Shown: positions 39,095 through 52,620, numbered from the stretch's first letter. The stretch: DNA of 64,000 bases from Bigelowiella natans CCMP2755 (GCA_000320545.1 ADNK01002828.1:30323-94322); one strand, 5' to 3'. Made by a program: numbers and translations. The notes: generated from the letters alone by a model not told the origin.

Positions 39095-40132
39095 ATGTTC
39101 TATATCACGAATTAATGGCTCTGTTGATTTTGTCGCTATGATGCAAGTGGCTGGTAGATGTGAAACTGTTGGTATGGCAACAATATCTGTACCTCCATGC
39201 TGCTAATTGAGACCCCAGCAGCAATGGATATAACTAATGTTTCTTTCCCTATGTGACTGGCGATATCCTTCAGAACGTACTAAATGCCGTTGTTTGAAGG
39301 GAGGAAACATATCAATCTCAGTAGAAACAAACACCCTAATACCATGCCATTATCACTTAGATATCAGAGTAGAAAACACTTTAGTATAAAATCTTTTCGT
39401 TGATCATATCAAGTAGTACACCAGAAGGACCACCCACCCACTCACCGGCACGATTCCAGGCTTAACGGCGATGATAACCAGTCGACATTGTCTAGCAACC
39501 TTACTATTACTGTTATTAAAGAAACATTTTCACCAAAATTGGGATTGTTTCTCATAAGATCAGCTTAATACATTCTCTATGAATTTTCTTTCATTATAAA
39601 CTAATGAATATTGATCGCAAGGGCATACATTCAGCATGAATTTTCTTTCATTATAAACTAAGGAATATTGATCGCAAGGGCAGTAATACTAGAAGTAGGG
39701 TAGTAGTGGTGGTATCTATTTTAAGATTACTCATCTGTTACTGGGCACCCAACAAGCTCGCTGAACTTATCCGTCTGGTCCTTAGACTGTTGGCGAGGAG
39801 AAGGAGGGTATATCATGAGAACTGTAATCCTTTTATTCTACATGTTACTTCCAAGCGAAAAATATGGTTACACCACATTACCTTATCACTTGCTAACACC
39901 TCTTCAGGAGCAAACAGTTTGGCCTCAACAACTCCCTTGGCCAGAGCCGAGGCCATCTGCCCAGCACCTACAGTAGCAATAGTTTCGTAATACCATCATA
40001 TTAAAAGAAGCAGACTATTCCCAGCTACTACTGTCTCCACTCCCCCCAACCCACCCTCCCCCCTCTCTCTCTCTGCCACATGCACTCTTAGATCGATCTT
40101 ATAGCCATACCTATGAATCCGATCTTGCTCAT
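36530..40132 (-). CDS. P5CR: Pyrroline-5-carboxylate reductase
   Basis: Catalyses the last step of proline synthesis, reducing 1-pyrroline-5-carboxylate with NAD(P)H. About 15 exons on minus: 40132-40111, 39967-39900, 39786-39742, 39499-39446, then exons near 39279, 38919, 38706, 38545, 38180, 37669, 37289, 37116, 37002 and 36732, and the last ending at 36530. The start MSKIGFIGAGQMASALAKG carries the N-terminal dinucleotide-binding GxGxMxxA. Further family blocks: VIIAVKPGIVP, LVISIAAGVSIS, RVMPNTP, LVGATASAYALG, the signature DAVTGLSGSGPAYVY, ADGGVRMGLPR, AAQTVFGAAKMVLE, GEHPGLLKDK, VASPGGTTIAGIHALE and a terminal KRSKELSEAAEEEKSKSKL. Length (about 280 aa) is normal. Introns carry (AAG)n, (CA)n, (TA)n and GAT repeats. 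The gene is bracketed by the two long direct repeats. Confidence 0.93.
37435..37480. repeat. (GAA)n intronic microsatellite
   Basis: About 14 GAA/AAG triplets within an intron of the P5C reductase gene. Confidence 0.9.
37709..37772. repeat. (CA)n(TA)n intronic microsatellite
   Basis: A CA tract passes directly into a TA tract in an intron of the P5C reductase gene. A similar composite tract, (TA)n and (CA)n, lies at about 38960-39090. Confidence 0.9.
39581..39683. repeat. 57 bp tandem duplication in an intron
   Basis: A unit starting GAATTTTCTTTCATTATAAA occurs at 39581 and at 39638 with one or two mismatches. Confidence 0.8.
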
Positions 40133-40832
40133 TCTAAGCGTCCAGTGTATGGTTTGATTAGTAGAGAATGGGGGGGGTCGCGTCGATCTTTCGAGCGGTT
40201 GATTGTTGATTGTTGTTGTTGTTGTTGTTGTTGATTGTTGTTGATTGTTGTTGTTGTTGTTGTTGTTGTTGCTGTTGTCATGATTTTAGGCCGAACATTT
40301 TCGGTAAAAATTATTTTCGAGTCAAGAAATTTACGATATTCGTTCATGAATTTCTGGATGACATTATTCTGCGATCTCCTCACATCCGTTGGCTCCAAAA
40401 ACATCAGCAGACCGCAGAATCTGCCATTGATTTTTCCTAATGTCATCCAGAAACATTACAATTTGATGGCAGATATCTGACAAATCTAGATCTAAATCCA
40501 GGCTAACTTTTAGATAGATCTACAGGCCTGTAGTCTACCCAGATTTTGGAATAATTTTTTCCTGCCGAAAGCAAAAAACCGGGACAGATTTTCCAATCCC
40601 GGGATTACAGATGCGACACAAAATGAAAAAGCGAATACATGTACATGTAAATCTAGATCTAGATCTAGATCTATCTGATAAATCTAAATCTGCCAACCAC
40701 AAAACGTTACCTGCAAAGCGAACAGAATACGTCAGATCTACCCAAAAATCTGACAAATCTGACCAATCAATATCTGACCAATTTGATAAATCTGACGGCA
40801 GATTTCGGGAAGGTGTCATCACTCTGATTGCT
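40133..40832. other. Region between P5C reductase start and repeat copy B
   Basis: Presumed promoter side of the P5C reductase gene. It holds a long (TTG)n tract (about 40203-40276) and AGATCT-type words (40653-40672, plus ATCTGA/CAAATCTGA repeats to about 40800). From 40611 an open frame runs in phase into repeat copy B, with a KSDKSDQS-like repeat of its own, so it may be the 5' exon of the gene in that repeat. A stretch at about 40350-40380 resembles 34940-34970 just upstream of copy A. Confidence 0.4.
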
Positions 40833-41749
40833 ATCTCATCACTCAGTTTTGTTGCAGCTTTCTTCGGAGTCGCATTTGCAAAATATGTGGTAAAAAAAGG
40901 CTTGCATTTTGTTCAGAATGAGTATCGGCTCCCTTCGTTTGAGAAAGAAATCCACTTCTGTTTGTTGTTGCACAGTTACGCCAGTGTCCACAGGCAGTTC
41001 GTTAACATGTCCTGCACCAACTCCACGCTCAACAAACTCAATGCACTGATAAAATGCAACAAGAAAGAAGCAAAGGTAGAGACGGTTGAGTGCAGAATAT
41101 TCCTATACCTTAAGTTTTGCGCTTCAATGTTTTGTTAGACCCTCATCGTGGTGCATGGTCCATACATGAACTGAGGGCGTTGGAACCACAACATCTTACG
41201 AGTTCATGAGTTGATCATGAATCTTACCGATGCTGGATTTCATGTCCAGCTTAAGCATGATATGAAGGAAACTACTTGGGAAGACCACGGAGATGTTTCT
41301 GTTGAAGACATCAAGGGCAGAACTCTCGCCTATGGAAAGCAAGTCGTCCACAACAAAAACTTTTCGAAGTCTAAGAAGGCATTTGATGATTTAGCTAAGA
41401 CTGCAATTTCCAAAGTTGAATAACTAAAAGTTGAAAAAGTAATTTTTGAAGAGCATAATGACAGTGTTTGAAACATCACTTCCGCTCCAGCTAACCGTTG
41501 AAGGATGCATCCAAAAGCTTTCAGAGTGCAAATGCATCCAGAGGAACTTGAATCAACAACATGGAACATTGGTGATACTTTTCCTTTGAGAACAAGGAGA
41601 ATCATTCCTTTAAGAACAAGGAGGACTATCAACCACGTGTGTTGTAGCTAAGCAGTGGCGGGCATCATGCACCGCATTTACTAGTTCAACTGGGAATGGA
41701 CGTGAAACATGTTAACAATTTGTCAATTTGGATTGTCTTTCTCATGTGC
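40833..41749 (+). repeat. Long direct repeat, copy B, with unrecognised interrupted gene
   Basis: 917 bp copy of 34963-35880. The same protein-like segments, the same candidate intron and the same in-frame TGA after VVHGPYMN are present. Copy B differs from A by having an open frame that extends upstream to 40611. Downstream of 41749 the two sequences share only scattered words (such as GCACACGCAG and TTTGTCATTG), so either the element ends there or the near-identity is a conversion tract inside a longer, older duplication. Confidence 0.7.
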
Positions 41750-42605
41750 GTTGCGTGCGCACACGCAGTTAGACAGGTGTTTTGTCATTGCTAGATCATC
41801 ATTAGCCAGCTTGTTGTTTGCCCTGTGATGCACAACTGCAATCTAGCAATGTGCGATGTGCTCACAGACGCACACATGTAGACACTGCACGTAGCGTGCT
41901 GCCGCAGGCAACGCAATGGACACCACCTGTGTGGCAGTCAGCATCGTACACAGTTGTAATGCAAACTCATATCTACTGCTGCATGTGTCTGTGACTGGCC
42001 AGCGCGCGGCGTGCGCGTTTCATCAAAAAGATTACATCATGTACTTGACCTTCTGGGTCCCTTGCCATCCTACGTACTGCATGCTGATATTTGGATGTCT
42101 GCATGTTATCGGTTTGCACTGTGTGCATAAGGTAGACAAAGTGTGTAATTGCATGCTATTTATCACATATTACACATACGCATGTCTATTGCACATCATT
42201 TGAATGCTTTATTTGCTACCGCCTGTGATGAGTAGGAACAAGCTCACAAAATGACACAGTACTACGCAAAACGTCATACCAAATTACATGCATCGACAAC
42301 AGTTCATATTTAGTCCTCTTCGCACAACATCATTTGACGATTGGACGACATCTGGCTCACAATCTTCAAACTGCTTTGAGTGCAATTTACATGCATGAGT
42401 TAAAAATTGTTCTGCTGATAACGTTGCATGCAGGAGTTTTTTTTCTTGAGTGTGACCATTTCGATCCTCGTGTAACGAACGATAACCATTGCTATCTCTG
42501 GAGTAAAGAGTTGCATATGTGTATGTGCCAGCGGCAGTTACACACTTGTCCTCATAGTCAATGAATGATGCAAAGGAAGGATAACCTACAGGATAATCTC
42601 CACGA
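41750..42605. other. Intergenic island
   Basis: Island-type DNA between repeat copy B and the 3' end of the methyltransferase gene. Open frames at 41916-42203 (plus) and 42736-42284 (minus) have no splice partners; the second overlaps the true last exon in another frame and is not called. Confidence 0.45.
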
Positions 42606-44681
42606 TTAGCTAATGCATATATGTGTGCATATGTTCCCACCCTTTGTTGAAGTATTGCTGAAATCTTTCTCATTTTTCGCTTGAGCAAAAACCATGAAGT
42701 TCCCAGGAGACTCGGGCATTTCTTCCACACAGGCAATATCGATGTTTTTCATCTTTATGATGCAATTCAGAAGTGCCACTGGGGAGATTCTAAGAACACA
42801 AATACACAAAAATATTAGGTTTGTTAGCATCAACTCACATGTAGTAGGCATCAGAGCAACATGGTGACACTACTTATTTCATTGAATTTTCAATATTTAA
42901 TAGCACACCAATAAACAGAGCTCAGCAGCACCCCATATTTCCTTACACACCTCTGTGCCTTAACAGGGACGTGAAAAAGAAGAGCAACTCCCTTTGGTTT
43001 CAGGATAGTTAATACCATCTCAACGACTGCTATTGGATCCACCGTGTGATACAAGGTGTGCCGCGACCAGATGACGTCGAACATTATATCTGTAGCTTTG
43101 CTAAGAGCAGGAAGTAGCGATGTGCAACTTCCTCCAATCATGTTCTTTGCATCTGAGCCAAATTCACATTCATGGCGATGATTTGGGCTTTATTAGAAAG
43201 CTTACCTAATTTAGATGAACACTTATCCCTTGTTTTATTCCTACTTCCATTATGTAACTCCTCCAATAAGTTGTCGATGTTAGCAACAACGTATGAAGCG
43301 TCTGGAATCGCACTAGCACCAGGTGCTACTGATGGTGATGGTAATGGAGACATTGTCTGTCCCACTGCCGATGGTGTAGCAGTTACAGTGGCTTCGGTTG
43401 CAACTGATGCTTCAGATCGTCGGTAGTCAAGAGCACTAATGCCTATCATTCCATCCATAGGAACCCCGAACCTTTGGTTAAGACTTCGAAGAAGCTCTCC
43501 ACTTCCTGTTCCGAGGTCAAGGAGTTGAAATCTATCATAATCTTTCGTACTATCCTCAGATTTAAATTGAGGTTGCTGCTCCGATTGTCTCGATTGCTGG
43601 TGTTGTTGATTCTGGCGGTTCTGCCTGATAGCATCACGATGTCTATTACGCAGTACATTCATTATAATTGAATGCTTTACATGTTACAGAGCAAGTTTAC
43701 ATACCTCCTTTGGGTGATCAGATTTTCGAAAATTTTATCTAAGAAAATAAACTTTCCCTCCCTATTGACTATTATTCGGTTGCGCCTAAAAATTATGATA
43801 TTAGGCTGTACATGAGAAATATAAATCGAGGGAGCTGGGTGAGATAGAAGAAAGAAAACAAAGTTTCAGCGGAAAAATTGCAAGGAAGAAAGGACAGGGA
43901 AAGTGAAATAGAGAGAGGGTAAAGTCCGACGATGAATCGGTGTCCTATTTACGCGAACGAGTTGTGTAGTGAAAATTTAGGTAGCAGAGAATTACATCAG
44001 GGGGAAGGACTTAAACAATCGAATATTACTTGCATCTAATCAAACCTTGAATTGGTCATTGGAAACACACTTTCTCCCATGTTGACCCACTGCCTTCGAG
44101 ATGGGTTGTTCTGTAGGGCATTGAACTTTGATTGAATCGCCTTTCGGACATCCTCTGGCCTTGTGGTGTAAAGCAAGTTTACTGATGTTGTCGCTGCTAA
44201 TCCTGAATTCATGCCTATGGACATCTGGTTTTTGTTCCAGCTGCCTCTGGAAGGAGACTTTCCCTCCTCCACCCTACCCTGTGCTTCCTGATTTTATTAC
44301 CATATCCGTAGAAAGGGGTAGGTACTGTACGTAGATCTATCGAAACAAGAACAATTACAACACCTCACAGCAACAACTCCTGACAGCAACAACTCCTGAC
44401 AACAGCAAGACAACAACAACTCCTGACAACAGCAACAACTCCTGACAACAGCAACAACAACAACAACAACAACAAGTCTGAATTCGATCATTTCTCTTTT
44501 CTTGATCATCATTGCTTCTCCTTCCCCTCCCTGATCGGTCACATCATCATCATCCTGGTCAATAGTCATCACCATCACACAGAACCACGTCGTCTTCCTC
44601 ATTGATATCGACACGGATATAGCTACTACATGCACTGATCGATAGATCGGTCGTCGTCGTCGTCTTCGGCATCTTCGTCAT
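42606..44681 (-). CDS. Class I SAM-dependent methyltransferase with novel N-terminal region
   Basis: Six exons fit: 44681-44586, 44287-44046, 43785-43705, 43624-43206, 43152-42951 and 42789-42606; phases 0, 2, 2, 1 and 2 agree, giving about 407 aa. Motif I of class I methyltransferases is clear (FQLLDLGTGSGELLRSL), followed by MIGISALDYRRSEA at motif II, a Ser/Thr/Ala/Pro-rich insert, FDVIWSRHTLYHTVDP at motif IV, and VVEMVLTILKPKGVALLFHVP at motifs V-VI. Before the methyltransferase core there are about 150 residues I do not recognise, including MSIGMNSGLAATTSVNLLYT, VRKAIQSKFNALQNNP and REGKFIFLDKIFENLITQRR, then a Gln/Asn-rich linker (QNRQNQQHQQ). An alternative start at 43662 would give only the core, but exon 3 splices cleanly to an acceptor at 43625, so the longer form is preferred. 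Substrate is unknown. Confidence 0.7.
44345..44475. repeat. ACTCCTGACA minisatellite in an intron
   Basis: Four or five units of a sequence like CAACAACTCCTGACAACAG, ending in (CAA)n, lie in intron 1 of the methyltransferase gene. Confidence 0.8.
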
Positions 44682-44796
44682 CGTCGTTATCCTAAGTACA
44701 ATCACGTCATCTCCGTACTGTCAACAGGTAGCAGCTCATTTGAACACAGCAGCTTCCACCATCTGACGAGTGTTAAGTGATCTCTGTCTTCGATAT
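44682..44796. promoter_or_regulatory. Short divergent promoter
   Basis: Only 115 bp separate the start codons of the methyltransferase (minus) and the LamG-GH85 gene (plus). No core element is obvious. Shared regulation is inferred from spacing. Confidence 0.35.
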
Positions 44797-46348
44797 ATGG
44801 AGGAGAACAAGCGCGGTGATGTTTTGAATATCTTCGATGACAGGAGAGGAAACAAGACCGAATCGTCTTCAATTTCCGACAGCAGCAGCAGCAAAGATTA
44901 TTCCAAAATAGAGAGAACAAAAAGCACCTGGCAACCGGAAATGGAGTCGCTACAACAGTCTCGTCATGGTGATGGCGTGCTTCTCGAGAGTCAACTGCTT
45001 GTCACTGCCCCAATGGCTTCCATGGGCACATTTCAAGCACATCAGCAGCAGGATATTAGAGGAATCTATTTGTCTCCAGCTGGTATACTTAACAGAAATA
45101 AGGGCAGTCGAGTAGAAGGCGTGGCAATTTCGATGTGGATATATCCCCTTGTTGAAGTAATAACTCAAACCACGCTTGACTGTTGAGAAGAATATAAATA
45201 TACATCTTAGCATTTAAAAATTGGCAACACTTTTAATGAATGTGTCCTGTGGAAATTGTGTTATCTAAAATCCAACTCATAAATACAGCCTTATGTTCTT
45301 TTTATCTTAACTTGATAACGCTTAGATCGATTCTACCGAAAACCAAAAAGTGACTATTTTTGAATGGGGGGGCAACGCTAAAACATCAGCATCAAGTACC
45401 AATCATAAGATAGGGGCGGGGAGAAATAAAAGAGGAAGAATTGCCTCAATTGAGTTGGCAGTTGACATGGATTCTAGTGTAATTGAATTCAAGGTAATGG
45501 TTGCAAATTTTGTGAAGATATAAGTTGATAACTATAAATTATGATAATGGCAGTGATACTACTACATTGTCGATCATACATACTACATCTGTACTGCTGC
45601 TGCTGCTGATGTTACATACTACAATGACGTATACCTCCATACTATACTACAGGTTAAGGAAGGACGGCACACGGATGTAGATGTTAGTAGTCCCTGTTCG
45701 TCGTTCTCATCACTTTCTTCTTCTTCTTCTAAAATCTCTATTGTGTCGGAGTCTAAGGTTCGGTTTGGAGAATGGAATTCTGTGGTTATAACCGTAGATT
45801 TAAGGTGATGATATTTCTTTGCAGCATCATTATGAATCGAAAAACGTTGATTCGACACTATTTTCTTTCCCACTTGAAATATTACTGCTGCACTAAAAAC
45901 ATCACACTAATTAGGCATATTACTTTATTTCTCAATGAGAAAGCAGAAGGGGTATTTAGACTATCTTTATATGTGTGATTATATGAAGAAGAACCGCAAT
46001 ACAAATAGTTATTATTCTTTAAAGAGAGCATGTATGATATTAATGATGTTCATCTCTTATTTCCATAGAGAAGTAATTTGCTCGGATATCATTATATGTC
46101 TACTACCCTTGTTACTAATGAATAAATAGTTTATGTTTATGATATTCAAGTTATTAACAGTGATGATAATGAAGTATTATTGAATAGATTCATTGCTGTA
46201 GAGCTAGTTAATAGTAAATAAGTGGTGTTATACATTAAAGCAAACTATTACCAGAAAGTTGGTGAGTCGCCCTTCTGTCATTGATTGTCGTCATTATTTT
46301 ACTACGTATATCCCTTCTGTCATTGATTGTCGTCATTATTTTACTACA

Positions 46349-46392
<44 letters not shown>

Positions 46393-47030
46393 GGGTGCAT
46401 TCTTCCCTGGATTTGCAGCAGCATCTTCTATGATGCAACTTGTTCTTCCCAACACCGCTATGTGTTTGGGGAAAGACACGAGATTTCGAGGATTTTTTAC
46501 CCTCGTAGGACTTCATGTACAATGGAATAAAGAAAGCAATTCTACCCAGAATGACGATGATGATGATAGGGGAAGGGTTGTACAAACTGGATCACTAAAA
46601 TCACGGGGGAAATCACCACCACCACCACCACCACCAGAAACGATAAAAAACAATTCCAAGGTAATGCCGCTGCCATTCGTTGTAGCAGTCACAAATGCTG
46701 CTAATAATTCAAGTGATGGTTGCTTCAATCTCCAACATGCCCCTCCTCGTAGATTCGTAATGATAAGAATACAGCTGTAGTAATCAATTGTCCTTATCTC
46801 CCTAACGTGTAGGAACATGAACTTATCAACCGGAGGAGGCGACTAGAGAGGAATGCTATGTCTTTAGGTGATAATTGGTCACATTAGTTAAATTAGTAGT
46901 TGTGCTATTTGTTGTAGCAGCAGTAGTAGTAGTAGTAGTAGTAGTAGTTGAGGAGGTGGAAGAGGAGGAAGTACAGTAGAATAAGAGGAGAGACGTAGTA
47001 GTATGATAAGGGAGGAGAACCATATACATC

Positions 47031-47063
<33 letters not shown>

Positions 47064-47222
47064 ATGATGCTGACGTCGATGCACTACTACTATTTCTACT
47101 TCTTATTCTTCCTTCTTCTTTTCTTGCTGCAGGGCTTGCAATGGCAGATACTCTTGGTAGGTGCTTTATCCACGTAGAAGAACGAAAAAGCACACGATAA
47201 ATGCTGCTGTGTACCATCCATT

Positions 47223-47267
<45 letters not shown>

Positions 47268-47650
47268 CTCTCCATCTCTGTGCTTCTTAACAGTAGGCCT
47301 ACAATTTAGCCGCTCAACTAATTATTGTCATCCTTTTTCCTTCTTCCTCATTATTTTCCTTTTACTTCTTTCTTTCATTCCCCTCCTCCTCCTCCTCCTT
47401 CTCCAGGATTAGCCTACGGTGAAGCTGAAGGGCTACTGGATCTCCATAAACATGATGATGATGATGTTCTCTACACTAGTACCAATATACCTGTCAACCC
47501 TTGTATTCTTTATCTTTTTCGAAACACGTTATCATTTATATTAGCTATGTCTTCTTTATGGAGGTTACATTTGTTACACTCGACTTCCTTGTTAGTCTTG
47601 CTGCCATTATTCTCTCACGCCCCATCACCATCACCATCGACATCATCATC

Positions 47651-47692
<42 letters not shown>

Positions 47693-47784
47693 TTATAGTG
47701 TTTTCTATCATTAAAATGACCATCGCCAGCAGCATCTACACCATCATTCTGTTAACGCCTATAATTATCATCATTATCATCATT

Positions 47785-47822
<38 letters not shown>

Positions 47823-47832
47823 GAATAGCATC

Positions 47833-47865
<33 letters not shown>

Positions 47866-48460
47866 GAATAGCATCAATTTGCAGATTATCACAACGTACC
47901 AACGCCAACAAAATCAGCTGCTGGATGATGCAAATAACATCAGCGTCTTGAGTAGTAGTAGTAGTAATACTACAACAGGGTAGTAAGCACAACTAATACA
48001 CAAGTGCGAATTAGAAGTAGTAGTAGTAGTAAAAGAAGAAGAAGAAGAAGAAGTAGAAGTAGTAGCAGAAAAGCTACAAATCCTAATATTCTTGCCTCAA
48101 TTTCTAACAATGTCTATAATGATATATTTTGTGTGACGATTGAGTTGGTGCTGATGGAAAAGGTGGTGTTCTTGTCATGGATATCTTGATATTGAATTAC
48201 TACTTTGGTGATGATAATATGTGGTAGCAGCAGCAGCAAGGATAATTCACTTGTTCTAGTGGCAAAGGCATCTCTCAATGCTACTACTACTACAACAACA
48301 GGGCGACGGCGTGAAGATGATGATCATGATGAAAAGAGAGCAGTTATTCCGCCACTATTTCCTCCCCCAAGAACTCCCCAAGTTTATTCAAAGTTTTGTT
48401 CTCCTTTACACCGTAAGAAGCAGAGGAATATTTGAAATATATATACTTTTCATGCTACTT

Positions 48461-48496
<36 letters not shown>

Positions 48497-49431
48497 CATC
48501 AGCACCAACTCGTCAGTATCTTTTTCGGTTAATTCTAGCAATCTTGATCATTAGGAATATCCCAACTGATGCATTGGACACCTACCAACGTACTACTGCT
48601 ACTATCTACTACTACTACTAGACGTATTATCATCATTATCATCCTCATCATCATCATCATAGTATTGCAAACAAGAGTTAATCGATAGTACTACTACTCC
48701 TTATTATTATCATTCTTATCGTATTAACGGTCTTGTTCTTTTCTGTCATCATATTATTGAGTTCGTGGAGTAGAAGTGTGTGCGTGTATGTTGTGTGTGT
48801 ATACTACTACTACTAATAATAATAATAATAATAATAATACGTGTCATCACCAGCAATAGGCAGAGCAACGTATACAAGTGCTACTTACTGCGCATATACA
48901 TATCTATCATCTTTAGAACGGAAATCCCCTCTTAAAGAGCTGCGTGAAACTACCCTATCGGCAATGGGAACTACCAAATAGGACACGAATCCTTCATTGC
49001 CACGACATGATGGGCGGGTAGTAGTAGTAGTAGTACATGTGGGTGATGACAGTTGTATATTCGATGACAGCGATGAATATCTATCTTGTTGTTGTTGTTC
49101 TTCTTCTTCTTCTTCTTCTTGAGTAGGTACACACATGATGCAACTGCTCAAGTAGATGCTGCTACTCAAGACACGCAGACGTTATTCAGTGCCAAAACGA
49201 CAACTACTTCTTATGGCTACAATTTTACACATTGGGGGTAGGTAAACACATCCATGCAGCAGCATTAAATTACTGCTGGTAGGACAAAGAGAGAATCATC
49301 ATTTGTAGGTAGTAAAGACAAGCTACATATGAATAGAATGTAGATGAGAAATCAGAGATAAACAAATTATTCTGCTGCTACTTATACCTTCAAATATATA
49401 ATAATAACTACAACAATACTATGTGCTATTG

Positions 49432-49465
<34 letters not shown>

Positions 49466-50153
49466 AAAAGGTACATCGATATATTCTGTTATTTTTCACA
49501 CGCATTTGTGAGTATACCCCCCAAAGGATGGATAGAAGCAGGTGTGTTGATAATGTATAAACGATGATGGTGATGATAAGCAATAGAAGGAAGTGTGATG
49601 ATGATGGGGATCATGATTATGAGGAGAAGGGGGGGAAGGAAGAAATACCTGCTAATAATGACAGCGTCATCGTATCTATACCCCCCCTCCCCTCCCAAAA
49701 CCCAACACAAATAGGCCATAGGAACGGTGTGAAAGTCATTGGTACTGCTTATGAAGATAACAATAACGACATCACAATATTGATAACATCGTCCATAATT
49801 GAAGTAGTTGTTGCTGTTGTTCGCACAATGCTAATATTATGATTTCATGATGATATTAACACTAAATAGTACTCCGCGTCCTCTTCTTCATCCTCTTAGG
49901 ATCTGAATTACCAAACATACAAACAAGAGCACGCTTAATAATATCACATTTGATAATATTATTAGGAACAATAATAACAGAATGGGAAGAAGGAAAGAAG
50001 GTTATAATAATAATGTGAATAGTACTGACAAATTGATATACCATTAGCCATTGCTTGGTATGATCAAAATATGCAGCACACCGCTTGTTTGCTAGCGAAA
50101 CTACAAAGTCAACAATCTCATATTGTTAAAACACACACACTCACACTCACACA

Positions 50154-50194
<41 letters not shown>

Positions 50195-52620
50195 TCATAG
50201 GTATTGTGCCTTTCCCCCCTACCCCCTCCCCCTTATCACTACCATCACCGTTATCATCATCATCGTTATCATCATCAGATAAATACCACATTGCTTGAAC
50301 GGCCAAGATTCTTTGCTCAAAAGCTTGTTGATATCTGTGTCTATTACGGATTTGATGGTAAAAGTAGAGAAGAGAGCAATCAGTAGCAATAATACAACCA
50401 ATACACGATGATGGCCATGATGATAATGATAATGATGATGATGATGTTATGCCTGATAGTTCTGGCACTATATTTGTTTATTTTGTGATTGATCTGTGGT
50501 AATTTGTGTAACATGTGCTGCATCCCAAACAAAAAATTTAATATATGTATATATATTAATATATACATATATAACTTTTTTTAATATCGTTGAGAGAATA
50601 ATAATGTAAAAACCAAATGCTTGATATATGTAAAGTATACATTGAATGCACAGTATAATGAATAATACTAATCATAATTACGTAATCATGCTTATTTTCT
50701 GGTAGTACTCAACAACACAAACATCTTATGCCCTATTCACTAAAATCTTACAATCAAATTATAATCCTTCTCATTCTCCTCATCCGTCATTATCTTAATT
50801 ATCTACTCGTTAGGTTATTTAGTAAATATAGAGGCAGATGTTGGATGTCAAGCGGGCAACACCTCAAAAAGTATATTACCAATGCTAGTATTTAATCACC
50901 ATTACTCACTTTCTTCATTGAGCAGTAAGTAGCATCATTGACCAGCATCATCATCTTGCTCTCTCTCTCACCATTATAACAACTTGTAGTAGTATTTTGA
51001 TACTTACCTAATATGTTTGTTATTAATTTCCCTTACTTGATATACTATTATATTACTTATAATAAAAATAATAATAATGACAAACATTCATTTTGTTTGC
51101 AGAAATGGTGAATTTTGTTGTTGAGCTAAAAAATGCTTTGCACAAATCCTTGGGGCATTCTCTGGTTATTATTATAATTATTATCATAATTATTACTATG
51201 TTATCATCCTGTACAACTAGATTAATTCTAAGAAGAAGTAAATCGTATGATAAAATTCACCATGATGACATATTCCACTTCTGCTTCATTCAAAGGAGAG
51301 GAGAGGGAGGAGGAGGAGGAGGAGGGGGAGGACTAAATTTACCATGATCTACAAAAGCTTTTGTTTGTTTGTTCTCTTTCTCCTCTTGATTATTATGATT
51401 ATTCTGACTATTATCAGGTGATATGGTATGATAGCATTGACCCAAGAGATGGAAAAGTACTCTGCTACTAATACAGTCATTAAGAAGAAGAAGAAGAAGA
51501 TTGGAATGCTGCTGATATATTCATTATCATCATTTAAGCACCTACCGACTGCCATAACATCACCGCCCACCGTTGTTCTCTAGTGTTCTTTTTCTTTATT
51601 GTCTATAATTGCGTACGTTGATGATGATAATGATGATGATGATGACGATGACACACAAATACTACTGTGAAACAAAAGGTTCGGTATCAAAATGTGCTTA
51701 ACGAAGTCAACAAGCCCTTCTTCGATGCATGTGATGGTTATAACCTCACATAATTCTAAAAATAGTATAGAAGTAGTAATAATAATAACGATAATAAATT
51801 ATAATAAATAATATGACCAAATAAGAATTACGACAAGGGAAAATTGGAAATGAGTATTATAAAGTGTTTCATCATATCCCTACATAAAAATAAGCAATTG
51901 GCAGCTGATTATTTGTGAAAGTGTTAGTTATTATATAATATCTTTAGGAATATTGACGAATTACTTCTGGAAAAAGGGAGATCCTCATAAATCAAACCAA
52001 GTGGCAAATGAACGTCGATTTGATGTTTACTCAGGTGGTTATCGACGATATACAAATGCTATTCCTTCAGTAGTAGTAGCAGCAGCAAGTAAATGGTTGA
52101 TGATGACGTGTGGTGTTGGTGGTGTAAATCATTTACATTGATGATGGGGTTATACGTATTATTATTATTGTTATTATTATAATTATTTAATGTCATTATT
52201 CATACGCCTACATTTCTTTTCTCTCATCATCATCATTATCATTATCATCATCATCATCATCATCATCATCTTTACACCACAAAGGAATCGATGTTTTTGG
52301 AAGAGGGTCGTTTGGGGGAGGAAAGTACGTCTTTGTAGTCGTAAAATGATAGCATTATGAATAAATGAGATAGTAATGTGTAGTAAAATGATAGTATTAT
52401 GAATAGATGAGATAGCAACGTGTAGTAATAGCAGTAGTTGTAGTTGTAGTAGTAGTAGTAGGAGGAGGAGGGGTAGGAGGAGGAGGAGGAGGAGGAGGAG
52501 TCTTAGTATCTTAGGTAGTAGTACCAGTTATCTCCTCAGAAAGGCGAAACACGGAAACATTTCACATAAATCATAATTGTGCAGTGATAATGGAGAGAAT
52601 ATTACTTGATGCATGAACAA

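Noticed and set aside
43138-43205. Extension of the methyltransferase exon to a stop at 43138
   Set aside because: A strong GTAAGC donor at 43205 and the downstream exon restoring the methyltransferase fold show that this part is intron.
47770-47880. CRISPR-like array of regular repeats
   Set aside because: It is a simple (CAT)n microsatellite without distinct spacers, in a eukaryotic intron.
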